Below the pieces are notes generated by a model. The model did no database searches and was not told the origin of the DNA. It saw nothing but the letters and a program-made list of their open reading frames with translations. A stretch of DNA of 64,000 nt from Marinomonas aquimarina (GTDB lineage: Bacteria > Pseudomonadota > Gammaproteobacteria > Pseudomonadales > Marinomonadaceae), in the NCBI RefSeq assembly GCF_900089755.1, contig NZ_FLOC01000014.1:52894-116893 (forward strand). Direction: 5' to 3'. How positions within the stretch are numbered: the stretch's first letter is position 1; every line of letters begins with the position of its first letter. The position numbers and the translations under genes are program-made. Of the stretch, positions 46,932-58,754 are shown in pieces.

Positions 46932-48149
46932 TCATGACTCGAGCATTTTCTGCTCCAGCTTATTCAAGATGTATTGACCAATCGGAAAAGCGCTGGTGGC
47001 AGCAGGAGATGGCGCATTACACACATGCAAAGTGCGCGGGCTTTGAACAAACAAAAAGTCATGCATCAGTTTGCCATCCTTCATCACGGCTTGGGCGCGA
47101 ATGCCTGCAGGGTATGGCTCAAGGTCTGACAGCTGAACCATAGGACAGTACTTTTTGACTTGTTTTAAATAACCCGCTCTATACCAAGAGTTATAGGTTT
47201 CCTTGAGGCCGATTTTCCAATAATCCTTAATTAAGCGCCAATAGCCTGGAAAACTGAACATGCTGCTAATGTCTTTGATACTGACATTGACTCGACCGTA
47301 ACCCTCTCTTTTCCAGCCCTGCACAGCATTCGGGCCAACCGTCACCGAACCATCAATCATGCGTGTCAGGTGCACCCCAAGAAATGGTAGATCGGGATCA
47401 GGAATCGGGTAAATAAGATGATTCACGATCTGATTATGATGTGGGCTTAGACGATAGTATTCACCGCGAAACGGCACAATTTGAAAATCCGTTTTAATGC
47501 CCAACATTTTCGTAAGGCGATCCGCCATCAAGCCACCACAGGACACCAAATAACGAGCGTAGAACGGGTGACGATTGGCGTCGATACTGACACCGGATGC
47601 GTCTTCTTGTAACCCTATCACCTGCGTCCCTAAATGGATTTCGCCACCCAACCCTGCCACTAATTCGGCCAACTTTTCGCATAGGGCGCGGTAACTTACG
47701 ATCCCGGTTGACGGCACAAATAAAGCCCCTTTACCGACGACATTTGGCTCACGCTGATGCAGCTGTGCTTGCGTCAAGTAGTGCACTTCCAGATCATTGT
47801 TTTGACAACGTTCAAATAAAGCGTCCATACGCTGCAGCTCAAGCTTATTGGTAGCCACCAACAGCTTGCCACACTCTTCGTAAGCGATGTTATGGGCCTG
47901 ACAAAACGCTTTGGTCGCCGCAGCACCTTGCTTACAAAACTTCGCTTTTAGGCTGCCGGGCGCATAATACACACCAGCGTGAATCACTCCTGAGTTATGG
48001 CCCGTTTGATGAGCCGCGACATGGGCCGCTTTATCCAAAACGACCAAACGCTTACCAGGGTATTTTTGCAGCAATTGCCAAGCGGTCGATAAGCCAACAA
48101 TTCCTGCTCCGATGATGGCAATATCATATTCCATAGGTGTTTTCTGCAT
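46932..48149 (-). CDS. lhgO: L-2-hydroxyglutarate oxidase (FAD-dependent)
   Basis: This 405-residue DAO-superfamily enzyme has an N-terminal FAD site (DIAIIGAGIVGLSTAW), THE GHNSGVIHAGVYY motif, YAPGSLKAKFC and a C-terminal GIRAQAVMKDGKL. This pattern is typical of LhgO/YgaF, which oxidises L-2-hydroxyglutarate to 2-oxoglutarate and feeds electrons to the membrane. I start at the ATG at 48149, with GGAG about 10 bases upstream; an ATG at 48134 is possible. It lies 62 bases past the broken dioxygenase gene, on the same strand. Confidence 0.87.
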   Translation of the reverse strand: MQKTPMEYDIAIIGAGIVGLSTAWQLLQKYPGKRLVVLDKAAHVAAHQTGHNSGVIHAGVYYAPGSLKAKFCKQGAAATKAFCQAHNIAYEECGKLLVATNKLELQRMDALFERCQNNDLEVHYLTQAQLHQREPNVVGKGALFVPSTGIVSYRALCEKLAELVAGLGGEIHLGTQVIGLQEDASGVSIDANRHPFYARYLVSCGGLMADRLTKMLGIKTDFQIVPFRGEYYRLSPHHNQIVNHLIYPIPDPDLPFLGVHLTRMIDGSVTVGPNAVQGWKREGYGRVNVSIKDISSMFSFPGYWRLIKDYWKIGLKETYNSWYRAGYLKQVKKYCPMVQLSDLEPYPAGIRAQAVMKDGKLMHDFLFVQSPRTLHVCNAPSPAATSAFPIGQYILNKLEQKMLES

Positions 48150-48211
48150 CGAGGCTTCACTCCATCGTTTACTTTTAAATATCATAACAGAGGGAGTGAA
48201 AGTGATCTCTG

Positions 48212-49101
48212 CTAACTGGTTTTAGCCGATACCGAATATTGCATAGCCACTTTACGTGAGGCTTGGAATTCCTCCATGGTCTCACCGCGCATGGCGGCGT
48301 ACACTTCAGGATTGGAGCGTCCTAACACCGCCGCCATCTTTTCCAAACAGAAGAAAATCACACCATAACGAATCAGCTCAATCCATTTTAAACCACTTAC
48401 CATGGTCTGCTCTTCGGCCGTCAGGTCAAACTCTTGCATCAGTGCAGCTTGATCATGAATAAAGCGCTCACGATGCTGCGGTTCAATCAGTCGACGCAAG
48501 AAATCGTTTAAGCGATAAGCGCGATGGCTAGTTTCTACAGTAAAGGGATAGGTGCCTTCAAGCTGTTCAATGCCTTGGATTTGCGCCATGGGATTAAGTT
48601 CGGATGAGTCATTGGCCCCTTGCTCTTCCAAAATTAAGGTCGCGATATTGGTCATGGGTGGGCAATAGCTGGCCTTATGCACACAGCAGATATCATCGGA
48701 TAACGCACCGCGCATAATCAGCCACATGATCACCTCAGCGCCCTCCATACCGCCTTTGGTGGCGTATTCGGCGTGAGTCAGTTCCGTCAAAGACTCAGGC
48801 TTTGTCTCTAAACGTTGTAAGAACTCTTCATCCCATGGCTCATTGTTGAAACCGCAGCGCTCTCCATGGACTTGATGAGATAAGCCACCGGTGGCAATAA
48901 TCGCCACATTCAGGTCTTCTGGGTAACTCAAAATCGCCTGTCGCAGTGCTTTACCAAAGTCATAACAACGCTTCGCTGACGGTGCTGGAAATTGCAGCAC
49001 GCCTACTTGAAGGGGGACAACCGATCCGTGCCACTCTCCTTCTTCGGCCAGCATCATCATGGAGTATGGGAGGCGCCAATACCACCAATAATGTTTGCCA
49101 T
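48212..49101 (-). pseudogene. Extradiol dioxygenase (gallate/protocatechuate 4,5-dioxygenase type) with internal deletion
   Basis: The minus strand starts with ATG at 49101 and encodes MANIIGGIGASHTP, the N-terminus of LigB-type enzymes including metal ligand H12, then stops. From 49060 another frame runs 282 codons without a break: VPLQVGVLQFPAPSAKRCY, GGLSHQVHG (catalytic His) and MEGAEVIMWLIMRGA (metal Glu), ending in a fused LigA-like domain. Compared with intact GalA-type proteins of about 420 residues, roughly 120 residues are missing, including the stretch that should hold the second metal His (about residue 61). The enzyme should be inactive. The LysR gene is divergent. Confidence 0.8.
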
Positions 49102-49199
49102 AATTCTGCTCTCGTTATCGTTTAGGAGTGATAACAAGTAGAATATTGAGATATAGTTATGGAAACAATTACCTAAAAAAATACGTAGCGTTTCCAAAA

Positions 49200-50102
49200 A
49201 TGAACCGAAATCCCCAGATCCTAAAAGACCTTCCGGCTTTTTATTGGAGTGCTCGGCTGCTCAATATGTCCGAAGCTGCACTGACTTTAGATATGACCAA
49301 AGCCACGGTGAGCAAGGCTATCTCTCGTTTAGAGTCGGTCTATCAGATGCGTTTAATGGAGCGTAACTCAAGAAACATTCGCCTGACGCCTGAGGGACAA
49401 ATCCTGTTCGAATTCGCTGAGCGGGTGTTGCAACTGGCCGATGAAGCGGGCCATGCGTTAAGTGGTATGCAACACACCCCTCAAGGTAGCGTGCATATTG
49501 GCGTACCATTAGCATTAAGCCGTGAAGTCCTAGCCCCCCATTTGGCTGAGTTCCAGCGCCAATACCCCCTCATTCAGTTACGTATCCAAACCAGTCAACA
49601 CCCAATAGATGTGCTGAAAGAAGATCTTGATATCGCCATTATAGTGGGGTCTATGGAAAACTCAGAACTGATCGTTAAAACGCTCTATCCCAGCCAGCTG
49701 GTATGGGTTACATCCCCTAAATATAGTCAACAGATCAACACGCCTATCATACCTAACGACTTGCAGCGCCATATCCTATTTTGCGAAACGCGCTACCACA
49801 AAAGCCAATTTAAGGTGAAGTTTAAGGGACAATCACATTCCCTCGATCTTAGCGGAGCAAACAGTTGCAACGATCCCATCGTAATAAGAGAGGCTGTTTT
49901 ACAAGGTGCAGGTATCACTATGTTACCTAATCAATATTGCAAAGGTTTAGTGGAAAATGGGCAACTGGTAGAAGTGTGCCATGATATCGTGATGAATGAA
50001 GGCGCAGCGGAATTGAAGATGGTGTATCCGAGCAGGCATTACCGCTCTACCCGAGTCAGAGCTGTAACCGAGTTTATCGAAAGGATGTGTGAGAAGTTAT
50101 AA
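49200..50102 (+). CDS. LysR-family transcriptional regulator
   Basis: This 300-residue regulator has an N-terminal winged helix-turn-helix (AFYWSARLLNMSEAALTLDM, TKATVSKAISRLESVYQMRL, RNIRLTPEGQ) and a periplasmic-binding-like effector domain (about 95-295). I chose the ATG at 49200 (MNRNPQILKDLPA), as in typical LysR N-termini, although its ribosome site is weak; an ATG at 49128 would add 24 residues. It is divergent from the broken dioxygenase gene and most likely once controlled it. The effector is unknown. Confidence 0.85.
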   Translation: MNRNPQILKDLPAFYWSARLLNMSEAALTLDMTKATVSKAISRLESVYQMRLMERNSRNIRLTPEGQILFEFAERVLQLADEAGHALSGMQHTPQGSVHIGVPLALSREVLAPHLAEFQRQYPLIQLRIQTSQHPIDVLKEDLDIAIIVGSMENSELIVKTLYPSQLVWVTSPKYSQQINTPIIPNDLQRHILFCETRYHKSQFKVKFKGQSHSLDLSGANSCNDPIVIREAVLQGAGITMLPNQYCKGLVENGQLVEVCHDIVMNEGAAELKMVYPSRHYRSTRVRAVTEFIERMCEKL

Positions 50103-50296
50103 CACGTTACAAGGTAGCTCAGAGACCACCCAGGCAAGTTTGCCCATATCCATCACAGCAGCACTGACAATAACGATTCCAAGTAACTTCATGACGCATT
50201 CCAAGATATTGTTTTAATTCACTTCATCATACGGAACAAGGTCTTGAATGCATGCCAATTTTCACTCTTTTACAGATAATACGTTTTCTTTGCGAC

Positions 50297-50323
50297 AAAA
50301 AAATCCCCGCACTAGGCGGGGAC
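50297..50323 (-). terminator. Terminator after sucD
   Basis: On the minus strand, TCCCCGC/GCGGGGA is followed by a run of seven T. It lies 31 bases past the sucD stop and ends the suc transcript. Confidence 0.88.
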
Positions 50324-50353
50324 TTTTAACATCCAGTACTAATAAGCCGTTGC

Positions 50354-51226
50354 TTACCAGCCAGTGATTTCTTTCAGACCAGCACCGATGTCCGCTAGAG
50401 AGCGAACTGTCTTAACGCCTGCGTCTTGTAGCGCTGCGAATTTCTCGTCAGCGGTACCTTTACCACCAGAGATGATCGCACCCGCGTGGCCCATACGCTT
50501 ACCAGCAGGAGCCGTTACACCAGCGATGTAAGAGACAACAGGCTTAGTTACGTTTGCTTTGATGTATGCAGCCGCTTCTTCTTCTGCCGTACCACCGATC
50601 TCACCGATCATAACGATCGCTTCAGTTTGTGGATCGTTTTGGAACATTTCTAGTACGTCAATGAAGTTAGTACCTGGGATTGGGTCACCACCGATACCAA
50701 CACAAGTAGATTGACCGTAGCCTGCATCCGTTGTTTGCTTAACGGCTTCGTACGTCAAAGTACCAGAACGTGAAACGATACCTACTTTACCAGGCATGTG
50801 GATATGACCTGGCATGATACCGATTTTACACTCTCCAGGAGTGATAACACCTGGACAGTTAGGGCCGATTAGGCGAACACCTAGCTCGTCACACTTCACT
50901 TTACAGTCAAGCATATCAAGTGTCGGAACACCTTCAGTGATACAAACGATTAGTTTGATACCAGCGTTAGCCGCTTCAAGAATAGAGTCCTTAACGAAAG
51001 GCGCTGGAACGTAGATTACAGATGCTTCAGCACCAGTAGTCTCAACAGCTTCTTTAACAGTGTTGAATACAGGTAGACCAAGGTGAGTTTGACCACCTTT
51101 ACCTGGTGTTACACCACCAACCATTTTTGTACCGTAAGCAATCGCTTGCTCAGAGTGGAATGTACCTTGGCCGCCAGTGAAACCTTGACAGATTACTTTA
51201 GTATCTTTGTTAATTAGAACAGACAT
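50354..51226 (-). CDS. sucD: Succinyl-CoA synthetase alpha subunit
   Basis: This 290-residue subunit binds CoA through an N-terminal Rossmann domain ([17 protein letters not shown] and [15 protein letters not shown]). It carries the phosphohistidine in [20 protein letters not shown]. It makes succinate and ATP or GTP from succinyl-CoA with SucC. It starts 2 bases after sucC ends, so the pair is translationally coupled. Length matches the family exactly. Confidence 0.98.
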   Translation of the reverse strand: MSVLINKDTKVICQGFTGGQGTFHSEQAIAYGTKMVGGVTPGKGGQTHLGLPVFNTVKEAVETTGAEASVIYVPAPFVKDSILEAANAGIKLIVCITEGVPTLDMLDCKVKCDELGVRLIGPNCPGVITPGECKIGIMPGHIHMPGKVGIVSRSGTLTYEAVKQTTDAGYGQSTCVGIGGDPIPGTNFIDVLEMFQNDPQTEAIVMIGEIGGTAEEEAAAYIKANVTKPVVSYIAGVTAPAGKRMGHAGAIISGGKGTADEKFAALQDAGVKTVRSLADIGAGLKEITGW

Positions 51227-51228
51227 TA

Positions 51229-52395
51229 TTATTTGCCCTCCGCAGCTTTAACAACTTGTTCAGCTGCGTCTTTTAGACTTGTTGCAGCGATGATGTCTAG
51301 ACCAGAGTTCGCTAGAACTTCACGGCCTTTCTCTGCGTTAGTACCTTCAAGACGTACAACAACAGGCACTTCTACACCAACCTGCTCAACTGCACCGATG
51401 ATACCTTCTGCGATCATGTCACAACGTACGATACCACCGAAGATGTTTACCAATACCGCTTTAACATTGCTGTCAGAAAGAATGATCTTGAATGCTTCTG
51501 CTACACGCTCTTTGGTCGCGCCGCCACCAACGTCTAGGAAGTTAGCTGGCTTGCCACCGTGTAGGTTAACGATGTCCATAGTACCCATCGCTAGACCTGC
51601 ACCGTTAACCATACAACCAACGTTACCGTCTAGTGCAACGTAGTTAAGCTCCCACTGTGCTGCATGGGCTTCACGCTCATCTTCTTGAGATGGATCGTGG
51701 AACTCTTGCATTTTCTTCTGACGGTAAACAGCGTTGCTGTCGATGTTGATCTTGCCGTCTAGACAGTGCAGGTTGCCTTCGTCAGTGATAACTAGAGGGT
51801 TGATTTCTAGTAGTGCGAAGTCGTAGTCGTGGAACATTTGCGACAAACCAAGGAAGATCTTTGTGAACTGCTTGATTTGAGCTGGGTTCAGACCCATTTT
51901 GAACGCCATCTCACGGGCTTGGTATGGCTGTGCGCCAACAAGAGGATCGATGATCGCTTTGTGGATTAGCTCAGGCGTTTCCTCAGCTACTTTCTCGATC
52001 TCAACACCACCTTCAGTAGAGGCCATGAAGACTACGCGACGAGTAGAACGGTCTACTACAGCGCCTAGGTACAATTCGTTCGCGATGTCGGTGCAAGATT
52101 CTACTAGGATCTTAGCAACTGGCTGACCGTTTTCGTCAGTTTGGTAAGTTACTAGGTTTTTGCCTAACCAGTACGCTGCAAATTCTTTTACGTCATCCAA
52201 AGAATCAACAAGCTTTACACCGCCCGCTTTACCGCGACCACCAGCGTGTACTTGAGCTTTTACCACCCACTTGTCACCACCAATTTTCTTCGCCGCTTCT
52301 ACTGCCTCTTCTGGCGTGTCTACTGCGTACCCTGTAGATACTGGCAGGCCGTATTCAGCAAATAGCTGTTTCGCCTGATATTCATGTAGGTTCAT
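51229..52395 (-). CDS. sucC: Succinyl-CoA synthetase beta subunit
   Basis: This 388-residue subunit has the ATP-grasp fold ([38 protein letters not shown]) and the C-terminal ligase domain ([16 protein letters not shown]). It supplies the nucleotide site of succinyl-CoA synthetase. The 88-base gap from lpdA contains two successive hairpins, which may terminate part of the upstream transcript or form a regulatory leader for sucCD. Confidence 0.98.
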   Translation of the reverse strand: MNLHEYQAKQLFAEYGLPVSTGYAVDTPEEAVEAAKKIGGDKWVVKAQVHAGGRGKAGGVKLVDSLDDVKEFAAYWLGKNLVTYQTDENGQPVAKILVESCTDIANELYLGAVVDRSTRRVVFMASTEGGVEIEKVAEETPELIHKAIIDPLVGAQPYQAREMAFKMGLNPAQIKQFTKIFLGLSQMFHDYDFALLEINPLVITDEGNLHCLDGKINIDSNAVYRQKKMQEFHDPSQEDEREAHAAQWELNYVALDGNVGCMVNGAGLAMGTMDIVNLHGGKPANFLDVGGGATKERVAEAFKIILSDSNVKAVLVNIFGGIVRCDMIAEGIIGAVEQVGVEVPVVVRLEGTNAEKGREVLANSGLDIIAATSLKDAAEQVVKAAEGK

Positions 52396-52430
52396 TTGAT
52401 TCTTCCGCTCATCTTAATGATTGATATAAG

Positions 52431-52471
52431 TCTGTCTTGTGGACAGAAAATGCCGGCTTCAAGAGCCGGCA
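52431..52471 (-). promoter_or_regulatory. Two-hairpin leader or attenuator before sucC
   Basis: On the minus strand, TGCCGGCT/AGCCGGCA (8-base stem, 52451-52471) is followed by TTTTC. The stem TCTGTC/GACAGA (52431-52447) lies immediately after. The first resembles a weak terminator for lpdA. The pair may be a structured leader for sucCD. A covariance-model search for the published sucC motif would decide. Confidence 0.55.
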
Positions 52472-52483
52472 AATCGAATTACT

Positions 52484-53969
<1,486 letters not shown>

Positions 53970-54005
53970 GTTATTTCTCTTATCCACAGAAGTGGGTGCA
54001 ATTAC

Positions 54006-55532
54006 TTAGATTTCAAGCAGTAGACGTGCTGGATCTTCTAGTAGGTCCTTGATGGTTACAAGGAACTGCACCGCTTCTTTACCGTCAATCATACGGTGAT
54101 CGTATGACAACGCTAGGTACATCATTGGCTGGATCACAACCTGACCGTTAACCGCCATTGGGCGCTCTTGGATTTTGTGCATGCCCAAGATTGCAGTTTG
54201 AGGTGGGTTAAGGATAGGCGTCGACATTAGGGAACCGAAGATACCGCCGTTGGTGATGGTGAATGTACCACCCTGCATATCTTCCATACCCAACTTGCCT
54301 TCACGACCACGAACAGCAAAGTCCATGATACCAGATTCGATGTCCGCAAGCCCCATCGCTTCCGTATTACGTAGTACCGGCACCATCAAACCACGGTCAG
54401 TCGATACCGCTACACCGATATCTTGGTAGCCATGGTACACCATGTCGTTACCATCAATCGATGCGTTCACTGCTGGGTAGCGTTTTAGTGCTTCAGTTGC
54501 CGCTTTTACAAAGAACGACATGAAGCCCAGTTTAGTGCCATTGTGAGTTTTCTGGAACAAGTCTTTGTACTTGCTACGCAGTTCCATCACTGGGCCCATG
54601 TTCACTTCGTTGTAAGTAGTCAACATCGCCGCTGTTTGCTGAGCTTCAACAAGACGCTTGGCAATGGTTGCACGTAGACGCGTCATAGGTACACGTTTTT
54701 CAACACGACCATCAGCACTCAATGGTGCAGGCGCTGCGGCTGGAGCCGCTTTCGCAGGCGCTGCTGCAGGTGCTGCTGCCGCTTTGTTCTTCACCGCTGC
54801 TTCAACGTCTTCTTTGGTAATACGACCGCCTTTGCCAGTGCCTTTTACTTGCGCTGCTGTTAGGCCTGCTTCCGCCAATGCTTTACGAGCCGCCGGACCC
54901 GCTACCGCATCTTCATCACCCGCTTCTTCTGCAACAGGTGCAGCAGCTTGAGGCGCAGCTGCTGGTGCTGCCGCACCACCTTCTGCACCAATGGCGAAGT
55001 TGGCTAGTACTTCAGAACTCAGTACCGTATCGCCTTCAGCTTTGACAATATCAGCGATCACGCCATCTGCTGGCGCTACGACTTCAAGTACCACTTTATC
55101 TGTTTCGATGTCGACGATGTGTTCATCGCGCTTACACGCTTCACCTGGCTGTTTGTGCCATGCTGCAACGGTACCGTCTGCAACAGACTCAGGGAATACA
55201 GGTGCTTTGATCTCAACCGTTTCTTTAGCTGATGCATCAGAGGCCGCTGCAGCCGGAGCATCGGCTTTGGCAGCAGGTGTTTCAGAAGCTTCTGCACCAG
55301 AGTCAAATGTTGCTAGGACCTCTGCGCTTAGGACAACGTCGCCCTCGCCTTTTAGAACTTCTTTTAGAACACCATCTGCTGGAGCAACCACTTCAAGCAC
55401 AACTTTGTCGGTTTCAATGTCAACAATGTGCTCATCGCGCTTACATGCTTCGCCTGGTTGTTTGTACCAAGTAGCGACTGTGCCATCCGCTACAGATTCT
55501 GGAAAAGTAGGTGCTTTAATTTCAATACTCAT
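54006..55532 (-). CDS. sucB: 2-Oxoglutarate dehydrogenase E2 with two lipoyl domains
   Basis: This 508-residue dihydrolipoyl succinyltransferase has two lipoyl domains, with lipoyl-lysines K43 and K146 (both in [18 protein letters not shown]). Each is followed by an Ala/Pro-rich linker. A peripheral-subunit-binding domain comes next ([20 protein letters not shown]), then the catalytic domain ending [17 protein letters not shown]. Most SucB proteins, such as that of E. coli, have one lipoyl domain. It is preceded by sucA (31 bases) in the operon. Confidence 0.96.
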   Translation of the reverse strand: MSIEIKAPTFPESVADGTVATWYKQPGEACKRDEHIVDIETDKVVLEVVAPADGVLKEVLKGEGDVVLSAEVLATFDSGAEASETPAAKADAPAAAASDASAKETVEIKAPVFPESVADGTVAAWHKQPGEACKRDEHIVDIETDKVVLEVVAPADGVIADIVKAEGDTVLSSEVLANFAIGAEGGAAAPAAAPQAAAPVAEEAGDEDAVAGPAARKALAEAGLTAAQVKGTGKGGRITKEDVEAAVKNKAAAAPAAAPAKAAPAAAPAPLSADGRVEKRVPMTRLRATIAKRLVEAQQTAAMLTTYNEVNMGPVMELRSKYKDLFQKTHNGTKLGFMSFFVKAATEALKRYPAVNASIDGNDMVYHGYQDIGVAVSTDRGLMVPVLRNTEAMGLADIESGIMDFAVRGREGKLGMEDMQGGTFTITNGGIFGSLMSTPILNPPQTAILGMHKIQERPMAVNGQVVIQPMMYLALSYDHRMIDGKEAVQFLVTIKDLLEDPARLLLEI

Positions 55533-55563
55533 TTTTTACCCTTATCTCTGACAGGCAGTGGTG

Positions 55564-58401
55564 CTAGCCGACAATCGCGTCGTTAACCAGCGCTTCTTGT
55601 TCTTCAACGTGTACGGACATGTAGCCTGCTGCAGGTGCTGCAGAAGACATACGACCTGCGAAGCGGATCTTCACTTCAGGATACAGTCTGTCTAACACAC
55701 GACTCATACGGTGACGGTTGGCATGCCAAGCGCCTTGGTTCTTAGGCTCTTCTTGACACCAAATCAGCTCTTCAACATTTTTGTACGGCTCCAAGATCGC
55801 TTCAAAATCAGCGTATGGGAATGGGTACAATTGCTCAAGGCGGATAATCTCCACATCTTCTTTAGCCAATTCTTCGCGACGGTTGTAAAGGTCGTAGTAA
55901 ACCTTACCGCTACAAAGTACCAAACGTTTAACATTTTCCGGCTGGATGTTTTCTGCGGCTTCTGGCAGAACCGTTTTGAAGCTACCTTCAGATAGGTCTT
56001 CCAACGTAGAGATTGCTTGCTTGTGGCGTAGCAAACTCTTCGGAGACATGATGATCAACGGACGTCGCATTGGACGAATCGCCTGACGACGCAAGATGTG
56101 GTAGATCTGCGATGGCGTCGTTGGTACACACACCTGGATGTTGTATTCCGCACACAACTGCATGAAACGTTCTAGACGCGCAGAAGAGTGCTCTGGACCT
56201 TGACCTTCGTAGCCGTGTGGCAACAACATTGTCAGACCACATAAACGGCCCCACTTGTGCTCACCACTGGTAATAAATTGGTCAATCACCACTTGCGCAC
56301 CGTTCGCAAAGTCACCGAATTGCGCTTCCCACACGACTAGGCCTTTTGGCGAAGTGGTTGAGTAACCGTATTCGAACGCAAGAACCGCTTCCTCAGAAAG
56401 GTACGAGTCGTATAGATCCAGCGTTGGCTGGTCATCAGACAAGTGTTTCAGAGGAATGTAAGTGCTGCCGTCTTTTTGGCTATGAACCACAGCGTGACGG
56501 TGCGAGAACGTACCACGACCAGAGTCCTGACCCGTAATACGGATTGGGTAACCTTGCTCAAGTAACGTTGCAAAAGCCAGTGTTTCCGCATAACCCCAGT
56601 TGATTGGCATGGCACCAGCGGTCATTTTGTCACGATCTTCATAGATCTTCATAACCTGACGTTGAACCACAACTCCATCAGGGATTGCCGTTGTTTTCTT
56701 AGCCACATCCTGCAGTTGAGCCAATGGGTAAGTCGTATCGCCCTCATCGGTCCACTCAACACCTAGATAAGGTTTCCAATCAACAAACAGCTCAGAGTTG
56801 GATTCAAGCACCAAGCTCTTCGCAACGTGACGACCATTATCAAGGTCTTCACGGTTTTCATTCACCAACTCATCCGTTTCCGCTTCGCTAATAATACCGC
56901 TAGCGATCAACGCTTCTGCGTACTTAGTACGAGTGGTTTTCATCTTATTGATGACTTTGTACATCAGCGGCTGAGTACCAGATGGCTCATCCGTTTCGTT
57001 GTGACCACGACGGCGGTAACACACCATGTCGATGACCACATCACGACCGAATTCGTAACGGTAATCCAGTGCCAGTTGTGTCACGAACAATACGGCTTCT
57101 GGATCATCACCATTGACGTGGAAGATTGGCGCTTGAATCATTTTCGCAACGTCGGTTGCGTATTCAGTTGAACGCGAGTCTTCTTGACGGTTAGTGGTAA
57201 AGCCCACTTGGTTGTTCACTACGATGTGCACCGTACCGCCTGTTTTGTAGGCACGTGTTTGCGACATCTGGAAGGTTTCCATCACCACGCCTTGACCAGC
57301 GAATGCGGCATCACCGTGGATGGAAATTGGCACAACCGTCTTACCTGTCTTATCTTGGCGACGATCTTGGCGAGCACGTACCGAACCTTCGACTACCGGA
57401 GAAACGATCTCAAGGTGAGATGGGTTGAACGCTAGTACAGTGTGAACTTCACCGCCTGCTGTCATCACGTTAGATGAGAAACCTTGGTGGTATTTTACGT
57501 CACCAGATGTATTGACAAGCTTCTTACCTTCGAACTCGTCAAACAGGTCTTTAGGGTTCTTACCTAAGGTGTTCACCAAGACGTTTAGACGACCACGGTG
57601 AGCCATACCGATGACCACTTCTTTGGCGCCTAGTGCACCAGAGCGTTGAATCAGTTCGTTCACCATTGGGATCAAGCTTTCGCCACCCTCAAGGCCGAAA
57701 CGTTTCGCACCTGGGTAACGGCTGGCTAGGTATTTTTCTAGACCTTCTGCTGCCGTTAAACGCTCAAGCAATGCTTTGCGAGTTTCTTCTGAATAATCTG
57801 GGCGTGAACGTACCGATTCCACACGTTGCTGCAACCAAGCCTTTTCTTGGGTATCAACAATGTGCATGAATTCATAGCCGACGGAGCCACAGTAAGTTTT
57901 TTCTAGCTCAGCAATCATGTCCTTAAGCGGCATGTTTTCTTGATTGAAAAATAGTGAGCCAGTATTAAAAGAAGTATCTAGATCGGCACCGGTTAATTGG
58001 TGGAAACCTAAATCAAGGTCAGCAACCTTTTCTCGTTTCTGCAAACCAAGTGGGTCCAGATTAGAGTGTTGATGGCCTCGAACGCGGTAAGCGTTAATAA
58101 GTTGAAGAACGTTGATTTGCTTTTGCTCGTGCTCTGAGCTAGCTGCGACACCTGTAGAAACAGGAATATTGCGGAACTTGTTTTTACCAAGTTCTAAGAA
58201 TTGTTGTTGAATAACGGAGTGAGGAAGATCGGTTGACTGCGCTTCACTAACTCTCGGCAACTGATCAAAACATTTCCGCCATTCTTCCGATACTGAGTTG
58301 GGGTCAACTAAGTAGCTCTCAAACAGCCCCTCAACATATTCAAGGTTGCCCCCTGAAAAGTGAGAAGTGCTCCATAGCAACTCCATCAAACTTTCATGCA
58401 T
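55564..58401 (-). CDS. sucA: 2-Oxoglutarate dehydrogenase E1
   Basis: This 945-residue thiamine-diphosphate enzyme decarboxylates 2-oxoglutarate. The N-terminal segment (GGNLEYVEGLFESYLVDPNS) binds the E2 core. GMAHRGRLNVLVNTLGK, HGDAAFAGQGVVMET and HNETDEPSGTQPLMYK mark the cofactor and substrate sites, and the C-terminal half has LLPHGYEGQGPEHSSARLER. The length is typical. It heads sucA-sucB-lpdA-sucC-sucD and is separated from sdhB by 353 bases, so it probably has its own promoter. Confidence 0.98.
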   Translation of the reverse strand: MHESLMELLWSTSHFSGGNLEYVEGLFESYLVDPNSVSEEWRKCFDQLPRVSEAQSTDLPHSVIQQQFLELGKNKFRNIPVSTGVAASSEHEQKQINVLQLINAYRVRGHQHSNLDPLGLQKREKVADLDLGFHQLTGADLDTSFNTGSLFFNQENMPLKDMIAELEKTYCGSVGYEFMHIVDTQEKAWLQQRVESVRSRPDYSEETRKALLERLTAAEGLEKYLASRYPGAKRFGLEGGESLIPMVNELIQRSGALGAKEVVIGMAHRGRLNVLVNTLGKNPKDLFDEFEGKKLVNTSGDVKYHQGFSSNVMTAGGEVHTVLAFNPSHLEIVSPVVEGSVRARQDRRQDKTGKTVVPISIHGDAAFAGQGVVMETFQMSQTRAYKTGGTVHIVVNNQVGFTTNRQEDSRSTEYATDVAKMIQAPIFHVNGDDPEAVLFVTQLALDYRYEFGRDVVIDMVCYRRRGHNETDEPSGTQPLMYKVINKMKTTRTKYAEALIASGIISEAETDELVNENREDLDNGRHVAKSLVLESNSELFVDWKPYLGVEWTDEGDTTYPLAQLQDVAKKTTAIPDGVVVQRQVMKIYEDRDKMTAGAMPINWGYAETLAFATLLEQGYPIRITGQDSGRGTFSHRHAVVHSQKDGSTYIPLKHLSDDQPTLDLYDSYLSEEAVLAFEYGYSTTSPKGLVVWEAQFGDFANGAQVVIDQFITSGEHKWGRLCGLTMLLPHGYEGQGPEHSSARLERFMQLCAEYNIQVCVPTTPSQIYHILRRQAIRPMRRPLIIMSPKSLLRHKQAISTLEDLSEGSFKTVLPEAAENIQPENVKRLVLCSGKVYYDLYNRREELAKEDVEIIRLEQLYPFPYADFEAILEPYKNVEELIWCQEEPKNQGAWHANRHRMSRVLDRLYPEVKIRFAGRMSSAAPAAGYMSVHVEEQEALVNDAIVG

Positions 58402-58754
58402 TCTCGATCACCCTTTTATGTTCGAGCCAGCTATCACCGTGACGCGATAACTCAAATTTTCATTCTGGTTAAACTAATCAGTGAATAGTCGCCAGGTTAT
58501 TATTTACTTTTTTACTAAACGACACTTAAACAGTCCAATTTTAAAGCACAGCTGCCTTACTTCTCAGTAATAAATGGGGCTATTTAGTGTTTTTTCACGT
58601 ACAGATATTCCCTGTCATGAAAAACTAAATTCTTCGCAACTCATATTATGTATGGTTTCAATGTTGCGCTGGAAACCGGTGTCAAAGCAGCTTCTATTCT
58701 ATAGAAGCTGCTTTGCGATGTACCATTATAAAAACAGTACGGGTCTTTCAAATA
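58402..58754. other. Intergenic region between sdhB and sucA
   Basis: These 353 bases should hold the sucA promoter and the sdh terminator. The clear element is the 14-base-arm hairpin listed separately (58684-58714). An in-frame stretch on the plus strand (58574-58804) runs into sdhB on the opposite strand and has no support as a gene. Confidence 0.6.
58684..58714 (-). terminator. Long hairpin after sdhB
   Basis: AAAGCAGCTTCTAT and ATAGAAGCTGCTTT (14 bases each) enclose a 3-base loop, 41 bases past the sdhB stop. Only three T follow on the minus strand, so it may terminate weakly or protect the mRNA 3' end. Confidence 0.6.

Noticed and set aside
50097..50192. A 31-codon minus-strand frame (MKLLGIVIVSAAVMDMG...) with a weak GGAA site, overlapping the end of the LysR gene
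   Set aside because: Too short and without a clear ribosome site or recognisable domain; it could be a small hydrophobic peptide, but nothing beyond its hydrophobic start supports it.
54991..55551. A 186-codon plus-strand frame across sucB
   Set aside because: It is the antisense of the Ala/Pro-rich and lipoyl-coding sequence, and the repeated protein pattern simply mirrors the two lipoyl domains.
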